A DNA stretch of 64,000 nucleotides, taken from assembly GCF_907163105.1 (NCBI RefSeq), contig NZ_OU015321.1, positions 1,116,001 through 1,180,000 on the forward strand, written 5' to 3'. The DNA is from Cloacibacterium caeni. GTDB taxonomy: Bacteria > Bacteroidota > Bacteroidia > Flavobacteriales > Weeksellaceae. Below, in pieces: positions 56,424 to 64,000 of this stretch. The notes beneath the pieces were generated by a model. That model ran no database searches and was not told where the DNA came from. It was given only the letters and a program-made list of their open reading frames with translations. The translations under genes and the position numbers were made by a program. Numbering within the stretch: position 1 is the stretch's first letter; each line of letters opens with the position of its first letter.

Positions 56424-59027
56424 TTATTCGTTATTTTCATCAATGGAGAACAAATCTCCGATTTGACCTTCTTCTGGAATTTCATTAACTTCAGAATCTG
56501 CATTCGCTTCTTCACTTTCAGATTCCTCCGCTTCTGAAACTTCTTCTTCCAAAGGTTCTGGAATAGTGATGTTAATAGATTTTACTTTTTCTTTGATAAA
56601 CTGATTTCCGATGGCTTTAATGCCTTTGACTGCGATAAATTCATCAATATTAATGATTTCTGGCTCTTTTTCTTTTCCAGATTTATCTTTCGGGAAGATA
56701 ATTTCAGCAGTACAACCATCAGAAGTTCCCACAAATTCTACGAAAGATTTCGGATGTTCACTTGGCATAAAATGCTGAACGTTTATAGTGTTTTCCAGCA
56801 AGAAACGTTTGATGAAATAGATTCCTTTTTCGCCATCAAAATAGATACACGTAATCGGTTGTTCTGGCTTCCATTTTTCGAGAATTAAATATTCATCATC
56901 AAAACGATTGAGCAAGTCAAAAGTCACCAACTTGGCTTCACCATTTTGATTTATGGTTAATATCTTATCATCTCCTTTGAAACTTCCTAATAATGTACCT
57001 CTTCCGTCTGCATTCAGTCTGCGAACCGTATCATCAAACCAAATTTTTCTTGGAGCCAATGTAGAAACGCCTTCTTCCTTCAAATCAACTTTCTTCACGG
57101 CGTATTTGGTTACGAGATTTCCTCTGGAATCTCTTCCTTTAATCGCTAATTCTGAGAAATCAATCTCAATTTTATTTTTTCTAACTCTAGAATTTGGTTT
57201 CAATAAAACGGTTACGGTTTCTGCTTCACCATTTGGATTAGCAGAGAAATACAACATTTCTGAACCTTTTTTATCCGAAGCCAATTTGTAGTCTGTATTT
57301 CTGGTAACACCTGTTACAGAAAAACGTTTCATGTAGTAAGGACCTTCTTTACCTTCTCGATAAATCATATTGTAAACAGTACGTTTGTCTCCTTTTTTGA
57401 AAACGCCAACATGTACAATATTTTTTCCGATGAAAGTTTTGGCTTCTACTTTTACCACTTTCATCGTTCCATCTTTTTGGAAAGTGATGATGTCATCAAT
57501 ATCAGAACAATCAAAAACGTATTCGTCTTTTTTAAGCGAAGTTCCTATGAAACCTTCTTCTCTATTGACATAGAATTTTTCGTTAGCCAAAACGACTTTG
57601 GTAGCATCGATGTTATCAAAAACTCTAAGTTCTGTTTTACGCTCTTTGTCTTTTCCGTATTTTTTCTGAATATTGGTAAAATAATCGATGGCATAAGCAA
57701 TGAGATTCGCTAAGTGATGTTTCACCTGTTCCATTTTACCTTCTAGAGCGAGAATATTTTCTTCGGCTTTATCTCTATCATAACGAGAAATTCTCATGAA
57801 AGGAAGTTCCGTCAACTTGATGATATCTTCCACCGTAATAGCTCTCATCAATTTTTTAATGAAAGGTTTCAGCGCTTTATCAATCGCTTCATAGACTTCT
57901 TCTTTAGAATTTTTACCTTTAATTTCTTGGTAAATTTCATTCTCAATGAAGATTCTCTCTAAACTCGCAAAATGCCACTTTTCTTCGAGCTCGTGGAGTT
58001 CTATTTCTAATTCTTTTTTGAGCAAAGAAACGGTGTGGTCTGTATTTCTTCTCAAAATTTCAGAAACCGAAAGGAACTCTGGTTTGTCGCCAACAATAAC
58101 ACAAGCATTCGGCGAAATAGAAACTTCGCAATCGGTGAAAGCGTATAACGCATCTATGGTTTTATCAGGAGAAACGTCATTGGCTAAATGAATATTAATT
58201 TCTACCTTATCAGAAGTATTGTCTTCTATTTTTTTGATTTTGATTTTCCCTTTTTCGTTGGCTTTAATTACAGAATCAATTAAATCGCCTGTATTTTTAG
58301 AAAAAGGAAGCTCGGTAATGCAAAGGGTGTTTTTATCTTTTTGAATAATTCTGGCTCTCGTACGAAGTTTCCCGCCACGTTGACCATCATTATAATTGCT
58401 TACATCTAATAAACCTCCCGTTTGAAAATCTGGATAGAGTTCAAATTTTTTTCCTTTCAAATAAGCTACAGAAGCGCTCAACAGTTCATTAAAATTATGA
58501 GGCATAATTTTGGTAGAAAGTCCTACTCCAATTCCTTCTACACCTTGAGCCAAAAGCAAAGGAAATTTTACAGGTAAGTCAATCGGTTCATTATTTCTAC
58601 CATCATAAGATTTGCTCCATTCTGTAGTTTTCGGGTTGAAAACGACTTCCAAAGCAAAAGGAGTCAATCTAGCTTCAATATATCTAGCTGCCGCTGCTGA
58701 ATCTCCTGTATAGACATTTCCCCAGTTTCCTTGGGTATCAATGAGCAATTCTTTTTGGCCAATTTGTACCATTGCATCCGTAATAGAAGCATCACCATGA
58801 GGGTGGTATTTCATGGTATTTCCTACAATATTGGCAACTTTATTATATCTACCGTCCTCTAATTCGCGCATAGAATGCATAATTCTACGCTGTACTGGCT
58901 TAAAACCATCATAAATAGACGGAATGGCTCTGTCTAGAATTACGTATGATGCGTAATCTAAAAACCAATCTTTGTATAAACCTGATACTTTTTTTAAGGA
59001 TTCTTCCTTATGCTCGTGTCCTTCCAT
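56424..59027 (-). CDS. parC: DNA topoisomerase IV subunit A (GyrA/ParC type)
   Basis: Breakage-reunion subunit that decatenates chromosomes. The 867-residue protein has the winged-helix core with SIYDGFKPVQRRIMHSMRE, the active-site Tyr116 in AAARYIEARLT, and a C-terminal beta-propeller region, ending in an acidic tail (EEEVSEAEESESEEANAD). Its position next to parE-like genes on the same strand supports topoisomerase IV over gyrase. A small membrane-protein gene sits between, with gaps of 2 and 24 nt. Confidence 0.93.
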   Translation of the reverse strand: MEGHEHKEESLKKVSGLYKDWFLDYASYVILDRAIPSIYDGFKPVQRRIMHSMRELEDGRYNKVANIVGNTMKYHPHGDASITDAMVQIGQKELLIDTQGNWGNVYTGDSAAAARYIEARLTPFALEVVFNPKTTEWSKSYDGRNNEPIDLPVKFPLLLAQGVEGIGVGLSTKIMPHNFNELLSASVAYLKGKKFELYPDFQTGGLLDVSNYNDGQRGGKLRTRARIIQKDKNTLCITELPFSKNTGDLIDSVIKANEKGKIKIKKIEDNTSDKVEINIHLANDVSPDKTIDALYAFTDCEVSISPNACVIVGDKPEFLSVSEILRRNTDHTVSLLKKELEIELHELEEKWHFASLERIFIENEIYQEIKGKNSKEEVYEAIDKALKPFIKKLMRAITVEDIIKLTELPFMRISRYDRDKAEENILALEGKMEQVKHHLANLIAYAIDYFTNIQKKYGKDKERKTELRVFDNIDATKVVLANEKFYVNREEGFIGTSLKKDEYVFDCSDIDDIITFQKDGTMKVVKVEAKTFIGKNIVHVGVFKKGDKRTVYNMIYREGKEGPYYMKRFSVTGVTRNTDYKLASDKKGSEMLYFSANPNGEAETVTVLLKPNSRVRKNKIEIDFSELAIKGRDSRGNLVTKYAVKKVDLKEEGVSTLAPRKIWFDDTVRRLNADGRGTLLGSFKGDDKILTINQNGEAKLVTFDLLNRFDDEYLILEKWKPEQPITCIYFDGEKGIYFIKRFLLENTINVQHFMPSEHPKSFVEFVGTSDGCTAEIIFPKDKSGKEKEPEIINIDEFIAVKGIKAIGNQFIKEKVKSINITIPEPLEEEVSEAEESESEEANADSEVNEIPEEGQIGDLFSIDENNE

Positions 59028-59029
59028 TA

Positions 59030-59524
59030 TTAACCTTGCGTTTTACCTTCTCTGTTTGCTTCTCTATTGGCCTTTATAATTTTTTTCAAAGAAAATTTTA
59101 AATCTTTTATTTCTTTATCGGTGAGATAAGATATATCATACTTCAATACAGCAATGTGCTCTTTTTTACTTTTTATTTTGATATATAATTTTTTAAATAC
59201 AATGGCATTTACCACTTCATAAGAGAGAATTTTATACTTAGGAAACTCATCTCTAATCTCTTTGCTGAGAAAAGGAATAATGTTTCTATTTTTAAAATTT
59301 ACCGCCTCTCCATCACTGTCATACTCGAAAATCTGTCGGCCTCTCACCAAAAAAAGAATGAGCAATACAACAGGAAGCAGGACAAATAAAACACTTTCAT
59401 TACCGAACATTGCCAATCTGGTTTTTTCTAAAATAAAACCAGCTAAACCTATCACAATCAATACATTAATCAATGTAAGGACAAAATTATAAATAGGTAT
59501 TCTACTTCTATTGCTTAATCTCAT
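59030..59524 (-). CDS. small membrane protein between parE and parC
   Basis: A 164-residue protein with two hydrophobic helices (about 12-35 and 44-62), then a basic cytoplasmic domain (EIRDEFPKYKILSYEVVNAIV) that looks beta-rich, PH-like. I do not recognise the family. It is translated 24 nt after parE and 2 nt before parC, so it is part of the operon. A link to topoisomerase function is only positional. Confidence 0.7.
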   Translation of the reverse strand: MRLSNRSRIPIYNFVLTLINVLIVIGLAGFILEKTRLAMFGNESVLFVLLPVVLLILFLVRGRQIFEYDSDGEAVNFKNRNIIPFLSKEIRDEFPKYKILSYEVVNAIVFKKLYIKIKSKKEHIAVLKYDISYLTDKEIKDLKFSLKKIIKANREANREGKTQG

Positions 59525-59548
59525 TGGTTGATTTTTAGTTTATTGTTT

Positions 59549-61429
59549 TTATGATGCGTCGTTCAGAACCTCTTTTTTATCAATATCTGGGTCTTCTACA
59601 ACTAAGTTTTCTAAAATGAAAGTTTGTCTGTCTGGAGTGTTTTTACCCATATAAAACTCTAACAAATCATTAATGGTACTGTCTTTACCAATGACTACTG
59701 GTTCTAGACGAATATCTTTCCCTATGAAATGTTTAAATTCATCAGGTGAAATTTCTCCTAAACCTTTGAACCTAGTAATTTCAGGGTTTTTACCCAATTC
59801 GTTTAATGCTTTCAAACGTTCCTCTTCAGAATAGCAATATCTGGTTTCCTTTTTATTTCTCACCCTGAAAAGTGGCGTTTGCAAAATATACAAATGTCCA
59901 TTTTTAATTAAATCAGGGAAAAATTGTAAGAAAAACGTAATCATCAACAATCGAATGTGCATTCCGTCTACATCGGCATCGGTAGCAATGATAACATGAT
60001 TATAACGCAAATCTTCTAAACTATTTTCAATATTAAGTGCAGCTTGAAGAAGGTTAAATTCCTCATTTTCATAAACAATTTTCTTGGTCAAACCATAGCA
60101 GTTCAAAGGTTTTCCTTTCAATGAAAACACCGCTTGAGTTTCTACGTCTCTTGATTTGGTAATAGAACCAGAAGCAGAATCCCCCTCAGTAATGAAAATC
60201 ATGGTTTCAGATTTTCTAGAAGCTTTTTGGTCATTGTAGTGTTGTCTACAATCTCTCAGTTTTTTATTGTGAAGCGAAACTTTTTTCGCCCTTTCTCTCG
60301 CCAGTTTCTGAATTCCCGAAAGTTCTTTTCTTTCTCTTTCAGAAATGATGATTTTTCTTAAAATTGCTTCGGCAACTTCTGGATTTTTGTGTAAAAAATT
60401 ATCGAGTTTATTTTTTAAGAAATCAATAATAAAAGTTCTTACAGAAGGACCATTGGGACCAATATCGTTAGAACCGAGTTTGGTTTTAGTTTGAGATTCA
60501 AAAACAGGTTCCTCTACATTAATCGAAATAGCGGCAATAATAGATTTTCTAATATCTGCTGCTTCAAAGTTTTTATTAAAAAATTCTCTTATCGTTTTTA
60601 CATACGCTTCACGGAAAGCATTAAGATGCGTTCCACCTTGTGTAGTATTTTGTCCGTTCACGAAAGAGAAATAGGTTTCGGTTTGTGATTTATCAGAATG
60701 GGTAATCGCGAGTTCTATGTCTTCATCATTCAAGTGAACAATTGGATACAGAATTTCACCTTCTAATTCTTCATTCAATAAATCTTTTAAGCCATTTTCT
60801 GAGTAATAGGTTTCTCCGTTAAAGATAATTTTAAGACCCGGATTCAGATACGCGTAATTGCGAAGCATTCTTTCGATGTACTCTTTTCTGAATTTAAAAT
60901 GCGTGAAAATACTGTAATCAGGAATGAAAGAAATCTCCGTTCCGTTTCTGTCTGAAGTATCGGTTTCAGGATGGTTTTCTGTTATGTTCCCTTTCGAAAA
61001 CTCTGCCACTTTCATTTTTCCATCACGGAATGAGCGCACTCTAAAATAATCTGAAAGTGCATTTACCGCTTTGGTACCTACACCATTAAGACCTACAGAT
61101 TTTTTGAAAGCTTTAGAATCATATTTACCACCGGTATTCATTTTAGAAACCGCATCTACTACTTTTCCTAAAGGAATACCACGACCAAAGTCTCTGATGG
61201 TTACTTTGCCTTCATCTAATTTAATTTCGATTCTTTTTCCAGATTTCATACGGAATTCATCGATAGAGTTATCAATGATTTCCTTTAACAAAATATAAAT
61301 CCCATCATCTGCAGAAGAACCGTCTCCTAGTTTCCCAATATACATACCAGGACGAAGACGAATGTGTTCCTGCCAATCGAGCGTTCGTATGTTTTCTTCT
61401 GAATAATTTACCTGTAGATTCTCACTCAT
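59549..61429 (-). CDS. parE: DNA topoisomerase IV subunit B (GyrB/ParE type)
   Basis: ATPase subunit of 626 residues. The GHKL ATP site shows [13 protein letters not shown] and [11 protein letters not shown], then [14 protein letters not shown], and the Toprim domain has [12 protein letters not shown] and [10 protein letters not shown]. The C-terminal region is that of ParE/GyrB. First gene of parE-membrane protein-parC; TAAATTTG on the minus strand (61477-61484) is a probable promoter element. Confidence 0.94.
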   Translation of the reverse strand: MSENLQVNYSEENIRTLDWQEHIRLRPGMYIGKLGDGSSADDGIYILLKEIIDNSIDEFRMKSGKRIEIKLDEGKVTIRDFGRGIPLGKVVDAVSKMNTGGKYDSKAFKKSVGLNGVGTKAVNALSDYFRVRSFRDGKMKVAEFSKGNITENHPETDTSDRNGTEISFIPDYSIFTHFKFRKEYIERMLRNYAYLNPGLKIIFNGETYYSENGLKDLLNEELEGEILYPIVHLNDEDIELAITHSDKSQTETYFSFVNGQNTTQGGTHLNAFREAYVKTIREFFNKNFEAADIRKSIIAAISINVEEPVFESQTKTKLGSNDIGPNGPSVRTFIIDFLKNKLDNFLHKNPEVAEAILRKIIISERERKELSGIQKLARERAKKVSLHNKKLRDCRQHYNDQKASRKSETMIFITEGDSASGSITKSRDVETQAVFSLKGKPLNCYGLTKKIVYENEEFNLLQAALNIENSLEDLRYNHVIIATDADVDGMHIRLLMITFFLQFFPDLIKNGHLYILQTPLFRVRNKKETRYCYSEEERLKALNELGKNPEITRFKGLGEISPDEFKHFIGKDIRLEPVVIGKDSTINDLLEFYMGKNTPDRQTFILENLVVEDPDIDKKEVLNDAS

Positions 61430-61476
61430 ATATTTCCTGCTTTACCGCGTGAAAGTTAATTAAAACCAATAACTCA

Positions 61477-61484
61477 CAAATTTA
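61477..61484 (-). promoter_or_regulatory. parE promoter element
   Basis: TAAATTTG on the minus strand, an exact TAnnTTTG match 47 nt before the parE start codon. No TTG at the expected spacing. Confidence 0.45.
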
Positions 61485-61575
61485 ACGAAACTAAATTTAT
61501 GGAAGAAATTTTGTGGAAAAGTTTTTTTTAAGCGAGAATTTATCATACATCAATGCAATAGCGTCTAAACTAAAC

Positions 61576-61583
61576 TATATTTG
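61576..61583 (+). promoter_or_regulatory. TAnnTTTG element before the DsbA-like gene
   Basis: TATATTTG, 20 nt before the ATG. No TTG upstream at the expected spacing. Confidence 0.5.
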
Positions 61584-61603
61584 TAGCTCAAATTAGAAAA
61601 ATT

Positions 61604-62308
61604 ATGAAAATAAATATTTGGAGCGACGTTCGTTGTCCGTTTTGCTTTGTAGGAAAAAAGAAATTTGAAAAAGCATTAGAAAAATTTCCTCACACCGAAA
61701 AATTAGAAATCACTTGGCACAGTTTTCAATTAGATCCACAATTGATAACTCAGCCAGATGTAAATCCTTATGAATATTTTGCTAAAGCCAAAGGAATTAC
61801 CGTAGAAAGAGCAAAAGCCATGCATGAAGGTGCAGCAATGGCTGGAAAAGAAGCTGGAATCGACTTTAACTTTGATGATTCTAAAGTGGCTAATTCTTAC
61901 AAAGCACATTTGCTGATTCAGTTATCAAAAACTAAAAATTTAGCCAATGAAATGGAAGAAGCGCTTTTTGAAGCACAGTTTTTAGACGGAAAAAACGTCG
62001 ATGATGAGGAAACATTGATTCAGTTGGCAAAATCCATAGGAATTACTGAAGAAGATGCTCAAAACGCCTTACAATCTGATGAATTGGGTTATCTCGTGAA
62101 ACAAGATATGCAATTGGCTGCACAATTAGGAATTAACGCAGTTCCTTTCTTTGTGATTAATGATAAATATGGAATTTCTGGAGCACAACAACCCGAATTG
62201 TTTTTAGAAGCGTTAGAAAAAACTTGGGAAGAATTTTCGAATGGTGATAAAGGTTTACAACTCATCAATTCTGGAGAATCTTGTGACATAGATGGAAATT
62301 GCGATTAA
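61604..62308 (+). CDS. DsbA-family oxidoreductase (FrnE-like)
   Basis: A 234-residue thioredoxin-fold protein with the active site CPFC (Cys11, Cys14) at the N-terminus, HSFQLDPQL and the cis-Pro region GINAVPFFVIN. No signal peptide, so cytoplasmic. The closest group is FrnE (polyketide isomerase-like/disulfide isomerase). The C-terminal CDIDGNCD adds two more Cys, which FrnE members often use. Alone on the plus strand. Confidence 0.92.
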   Translation: MKINIWSDVRCPFCFVGKKKFEKALEKFPHTEKLEITWHSFQLDPQLITQPDVNPYEYFAKAKGITVERAKAMHEGAAMAGKEAGIDFNFDDSKVANSYKAHLLIQLSKTKNLANEMEEALFEAQFLDGKNVDDEETLIQLAKSIGITEEDAQNALQSDELGYLVKQDMQLAAQLGINAVPFFVINDKYGISGAQQPELFLEALEKTWEEFSNGDKGLQLINSGESCDIDGNCD

Positions 62309-62313
62309 AATAA

Positions 62314-62342
62314 AAAAGCGAACCTTAGAAAAGTTCGCTTTT
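62314..62342. terminator. bidirectional terminator between DsbA-like and AIM24-like genes
   Basis: AAAAGCGAAC and GTTCGCTTTT (10 bp, 9-nt loop), with T-rich sequence on both strands. Confidence 0.85.
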
Positions 62343-62366
62343 ATTTTTGAAATCAATAGTTAAATA

Positions 62367-63155
62367 TTAAAATCCGTCTCCATCGAGCATATTTCCTAAT
62401 TTTCCTAAAACACTTCCTTCTTCTCTTCTACCAGAAGGACCTGCGTATTGTAAAATTCTGCTTGCCAATCTGCTGATAGGAAGCGTCTGAATCCAAACTT
62501 TTCCTGGACCTTGTAATTGTGCAAAGAATAAACCTTCACCACCAAAAATGGTATTTTTAATTCCGCCAACAAACTGAATATCGTAAGAAACGGTTTGAGT
62601 AAAAGCTACAATACAACCAGTATCTATTTTCAAAATTTCGCCGGGTTGCAAGACTTTTTCTACCACATAACCACCACTGTGCACAAAAGCCATTCCGTCT
62701 CCTTCCAGTTTTTGCATAATAAAACCTTCTCCTCCGAAAAGTCCGGTTCCTAATTTTCTTTGAAATTCTATCCCTACAGAAACGCCTTTTGCAGCGCAAA
62801 GAAAACTATCTTTCTGACAAATCACTTTTCCACCTAAATCAGACAAATCTAGAGGAATAATTTTTCCAGAATAAGGCGCAGCAAAGGTCACTTGTCTTTT
62901 CTGATAAGAAGTATTGGTATAAACCGTCATGAAAAGATTTTCGCCAGTCAACAATCTTTTCCCTGCAGAAAATAGTTTCCCTAATAATCCGCCAGTTTCT
63001 GTTCCATCGCCAAAAAGGGTTTCCATTTGGATACCATCTGTCATCATCATAAAACTTCCGGGTTCAGAAATCACTGCTTCTTGTGGATCTAATTCTATTT
63101 CAACACATTGCAATTCTTCACCGTGAATTTTGTAGTCTATTTCGTGATTGTTCAT
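62367..63155 (-). CDS. AIM24/TIGR00266-family protein
   Basis: A 262-residue beta-rich protein with the duplicated AIM24 fold: MMMTDGIQMETLFGDG and GIEFQRKLGTGLFGGEGFIMQKLEGDG, then AGPSGRREEGSVL. Bacterial members have unknown function; the yeast namesake is mitochondrial. No signal peptide. It is transcribed before the convergent DsbA-like gene terminator. Confidence 0.9.
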   Translation of the reverse strand: MNNHEIDYKIHGEELQCVEIELDPQEAVISEPGSFMMMTDGIQMETLFGDGTETGGLLGKLFSAGKRLLTGENLFMTVYTNTSYQKRQVTFAAPYSGKIIPLDLSDLGGKVICQKDSFLCAAKGVSVGIEFQRKLGTGLFGGEGFIMQKLEGDGMAFVHSGGYVVEKVLQPGEILKIDTGCIVAFTQTVSYDIQFVGGIKNTIFGGEGLFFAQLQGPGKVWIQTLPISRLASRILQYAGPSGRREEGSVLGKLGNMLDGDGF

Positions 63156-63197
63156 TTTTTATTTTTTTACAATTAGTTTTGAAACCATTGAAATCGT

Positions 63198-63233
63198 TAC
63201 AAAAAAAATCGAGCAAATTACTTTGCTCGATTT
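63198..63233 (-). terminator. intrinsic terminator after ychF
   Basis: On the minus strand AAATCGAGCAAA pairs with TTTGCTCGATTT (12 bp, 4-nt loop), followed by a run of T. It lies 30 nt past the ychF stop. Confidence 0.85.
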
Positions 63234-63262
63234 AATATAGTAAGTTTTTACTTATAAAATTT

Positions 63263-64000
63263 TTACACGTTAAAACGGAAATGCATTACATCACCATCTT
63301 TTACGATGTATTCTTTCCCTTCTACTCTCATTTTACCTGCTTCTTTCACTTTCGCTTCAGAACCATAGCTCACGAAATCATCATAACCGATAACTTCTGC
63401 TCTAATGAATCCTTTTTCAAAATCGGTATGAATTACACCAGCAGCTTGTGGAGCAGTCCAACCTTTACCAATTGTCCAAGCTCTTACTTCTTTAACACCC
63501 GCTGTAAAATACGTTTGAAGGTGCAATAAATCGTATGCTTTTCTAATCAATCTGTTAACTCCTGGTTCTTCAAGACCTAATTCTTCTAAGAACATTTGTC
63601 TTTCTTCGAAAGTTTCTAGTTCATTGATATCAGCTTCGATTTGCGCTGCTAAAACCACTACTTCTGCATTTTCTTTAGCCGCCATTTCTTCGATTTTAGC
63701 AATCCATTCGTTACCGTTTTTGATTGCATTTTCATCAACATTACAAACGTAAAGCACTGGCTTTTTGGTTAACAAGTGAACCTCATCAATAATAGATTGA
63801 GTGAAATCATCAGTCGGGAATTCTCTTACATTTTTACCATCTTCCACAAATTTTTGTAAATTCTGAAGCGTTTCGTAAGTTAGAATATCTTCTTTTTTAC
63901 CAGATTTAATGAATTTTTTAGCTTTTTCAACTGCTTTACCAAGTGTTTCAAGGTCTTTTAATTGAAGTTCTATATCGATAATTTCTTTATCTCTCATAGG
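63263..64000 (-). CDS. ychF: redox-regulated ATPase YchF (C-terminal part)
   Basis: Only the C-terminal 245 codons are inside the window; the gene continues past position 64000. The frame is open through the last base, preceded by Pro in PMRDKEIID. Landmarks are PVLYVCNVDENAI, then the TGS domain with EVRAWTIGKGWTAPQAAGVIHTDFEKGF and the terminal GDVMHFRFNV. YchF is an Obg-family ATPase tied to the ribosome and oxidative-stress response. The N-terminal G-domain (G1 loop) is not visible. Confidence 0.93.
   Translation of the reverse strand, partial: PMRDKEIIDIELQLKDLETLGKAVEKAKKFIKSGKKEDILTYETLQNLQKFVEDGKNVREFPTDDFTQSIIDEVHLLTKKPVLYVCNVDENAIKNGNEWIAKIEEMAAKENAEVVVLAAQIEADINELETFEERQMFLEELGLEEPGVNRLIRKAYDLLHLQTYFTAGVKEVRAWTIGKGWTAPQAAGVIHTDFEKGFIRAEVIGYDDFVSYGSEAKVKEAGKMRVEGKEYIVKDGDVMHFRFNV

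Noticed and set aside
57411-57713. Plus-strand frames opposite parC and other genes
   Set aside because: Shadow frames of strongly supported genes; no start context or motifs.

Overview
The window looks like a low-GC chromosome segment from a Flavobacteriia bacterium of the Chryseobacterium/Weeksellaceae lineage. Cloacibacterium or a close relative is my guess by inference; no 16S gene is present. Supporting signs are SusC/SusD/SusE-type genes, a GLPGLI protein, a BlaI/M56 pair, GH97 and GH53 enzymes, almost no Shine-Dalgarno sequences, and repeated use of the Bacteroidetes promoter (TTG, 17-23 nt, TAnnTTTG).

Layout. (1) 1-6.3 kb, minus strand: purine genes in the transcription order purM-purN-purH-purD, a terminator, then guaA. 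A candidate small RNA with its own promoter and terminator, and a leader hairpin, lie upstream of purM. (2) 6.6-13 kb, minus: a pirin, then a starch/maltodextrin operon GH97 -> GH13 -> MFS sugar transporter. (3) 13-23 kb: a GntR/LacI-type regulator (minus) divergent from a plus-strand galactan/galactose operon (galM, two GH53 endo-galactanases, GH2 beta-galactosidase, galK, galT, galE). A candidate operator overlaps the divergent promoter. (4) 23-28.6 kb, minus: susC-susD-susE outer-membrane glycan uptake genes; the SusE-like protein carries starch-binding-type modules. Deleting block 3 would join susCDE to GH97-GH13-MFS, so the galactan module may have landed inside a starch locus. (5) 29-39.4 kb: housekeeping and small genes (metG, a methyltransferase, an Mpo1-like protein, an RsmI-like enzyme, a low-molecular-weight phosphatase, dnaA, a thioesterase, pepE, a transaldolase-like aldolase). 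(6) 39.5-44.4 kb, minus: GLPGLI protein, M56 sensor protease, BlaI repressor with two operator dyads, CotH-like lipoprotein. (7) 44.6-45 kb: initiator tRNA-Met followed by a small GIY-YIG nuclease gene and a partial copy of the 3' end of that tRNA. (8) 45-53 kb, plus: Sua5/YrdC protein, yaaA, a DUF892 protein, and the four-gene ligase-associated DNA repair operon (exonuclease, ligase, helicase, PdeM). (9) 53-64 kb: stress-type small proteins, prmC, a rhomboid protease, topoisomerase IV (parE, a membrane protein, parC), a DsbA/FrnE protein, an AIM24-like protein, and the 3' part of ychF.

The most unusual material is non-coding. The tRNA-fMet/GIY-YIG cassette has tRNA-derived direct repeats and looks like a minimal mobile unit. 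A structured repeat family occurs at least three times (about 1.6, 38.5 and 45.7 kb). A 30-bp palindromic repeat sits both between the ligase and helicase genes and, in frame, inside the helicase gene. Seven-base tandem arrays lie directly before the start codons of purD, purN, pepE and yaaA and also inside the ligase and prmC coding regions. There are no rRNA genes, no CRISPR arrays and no recognisable insertion-sequence transposases.
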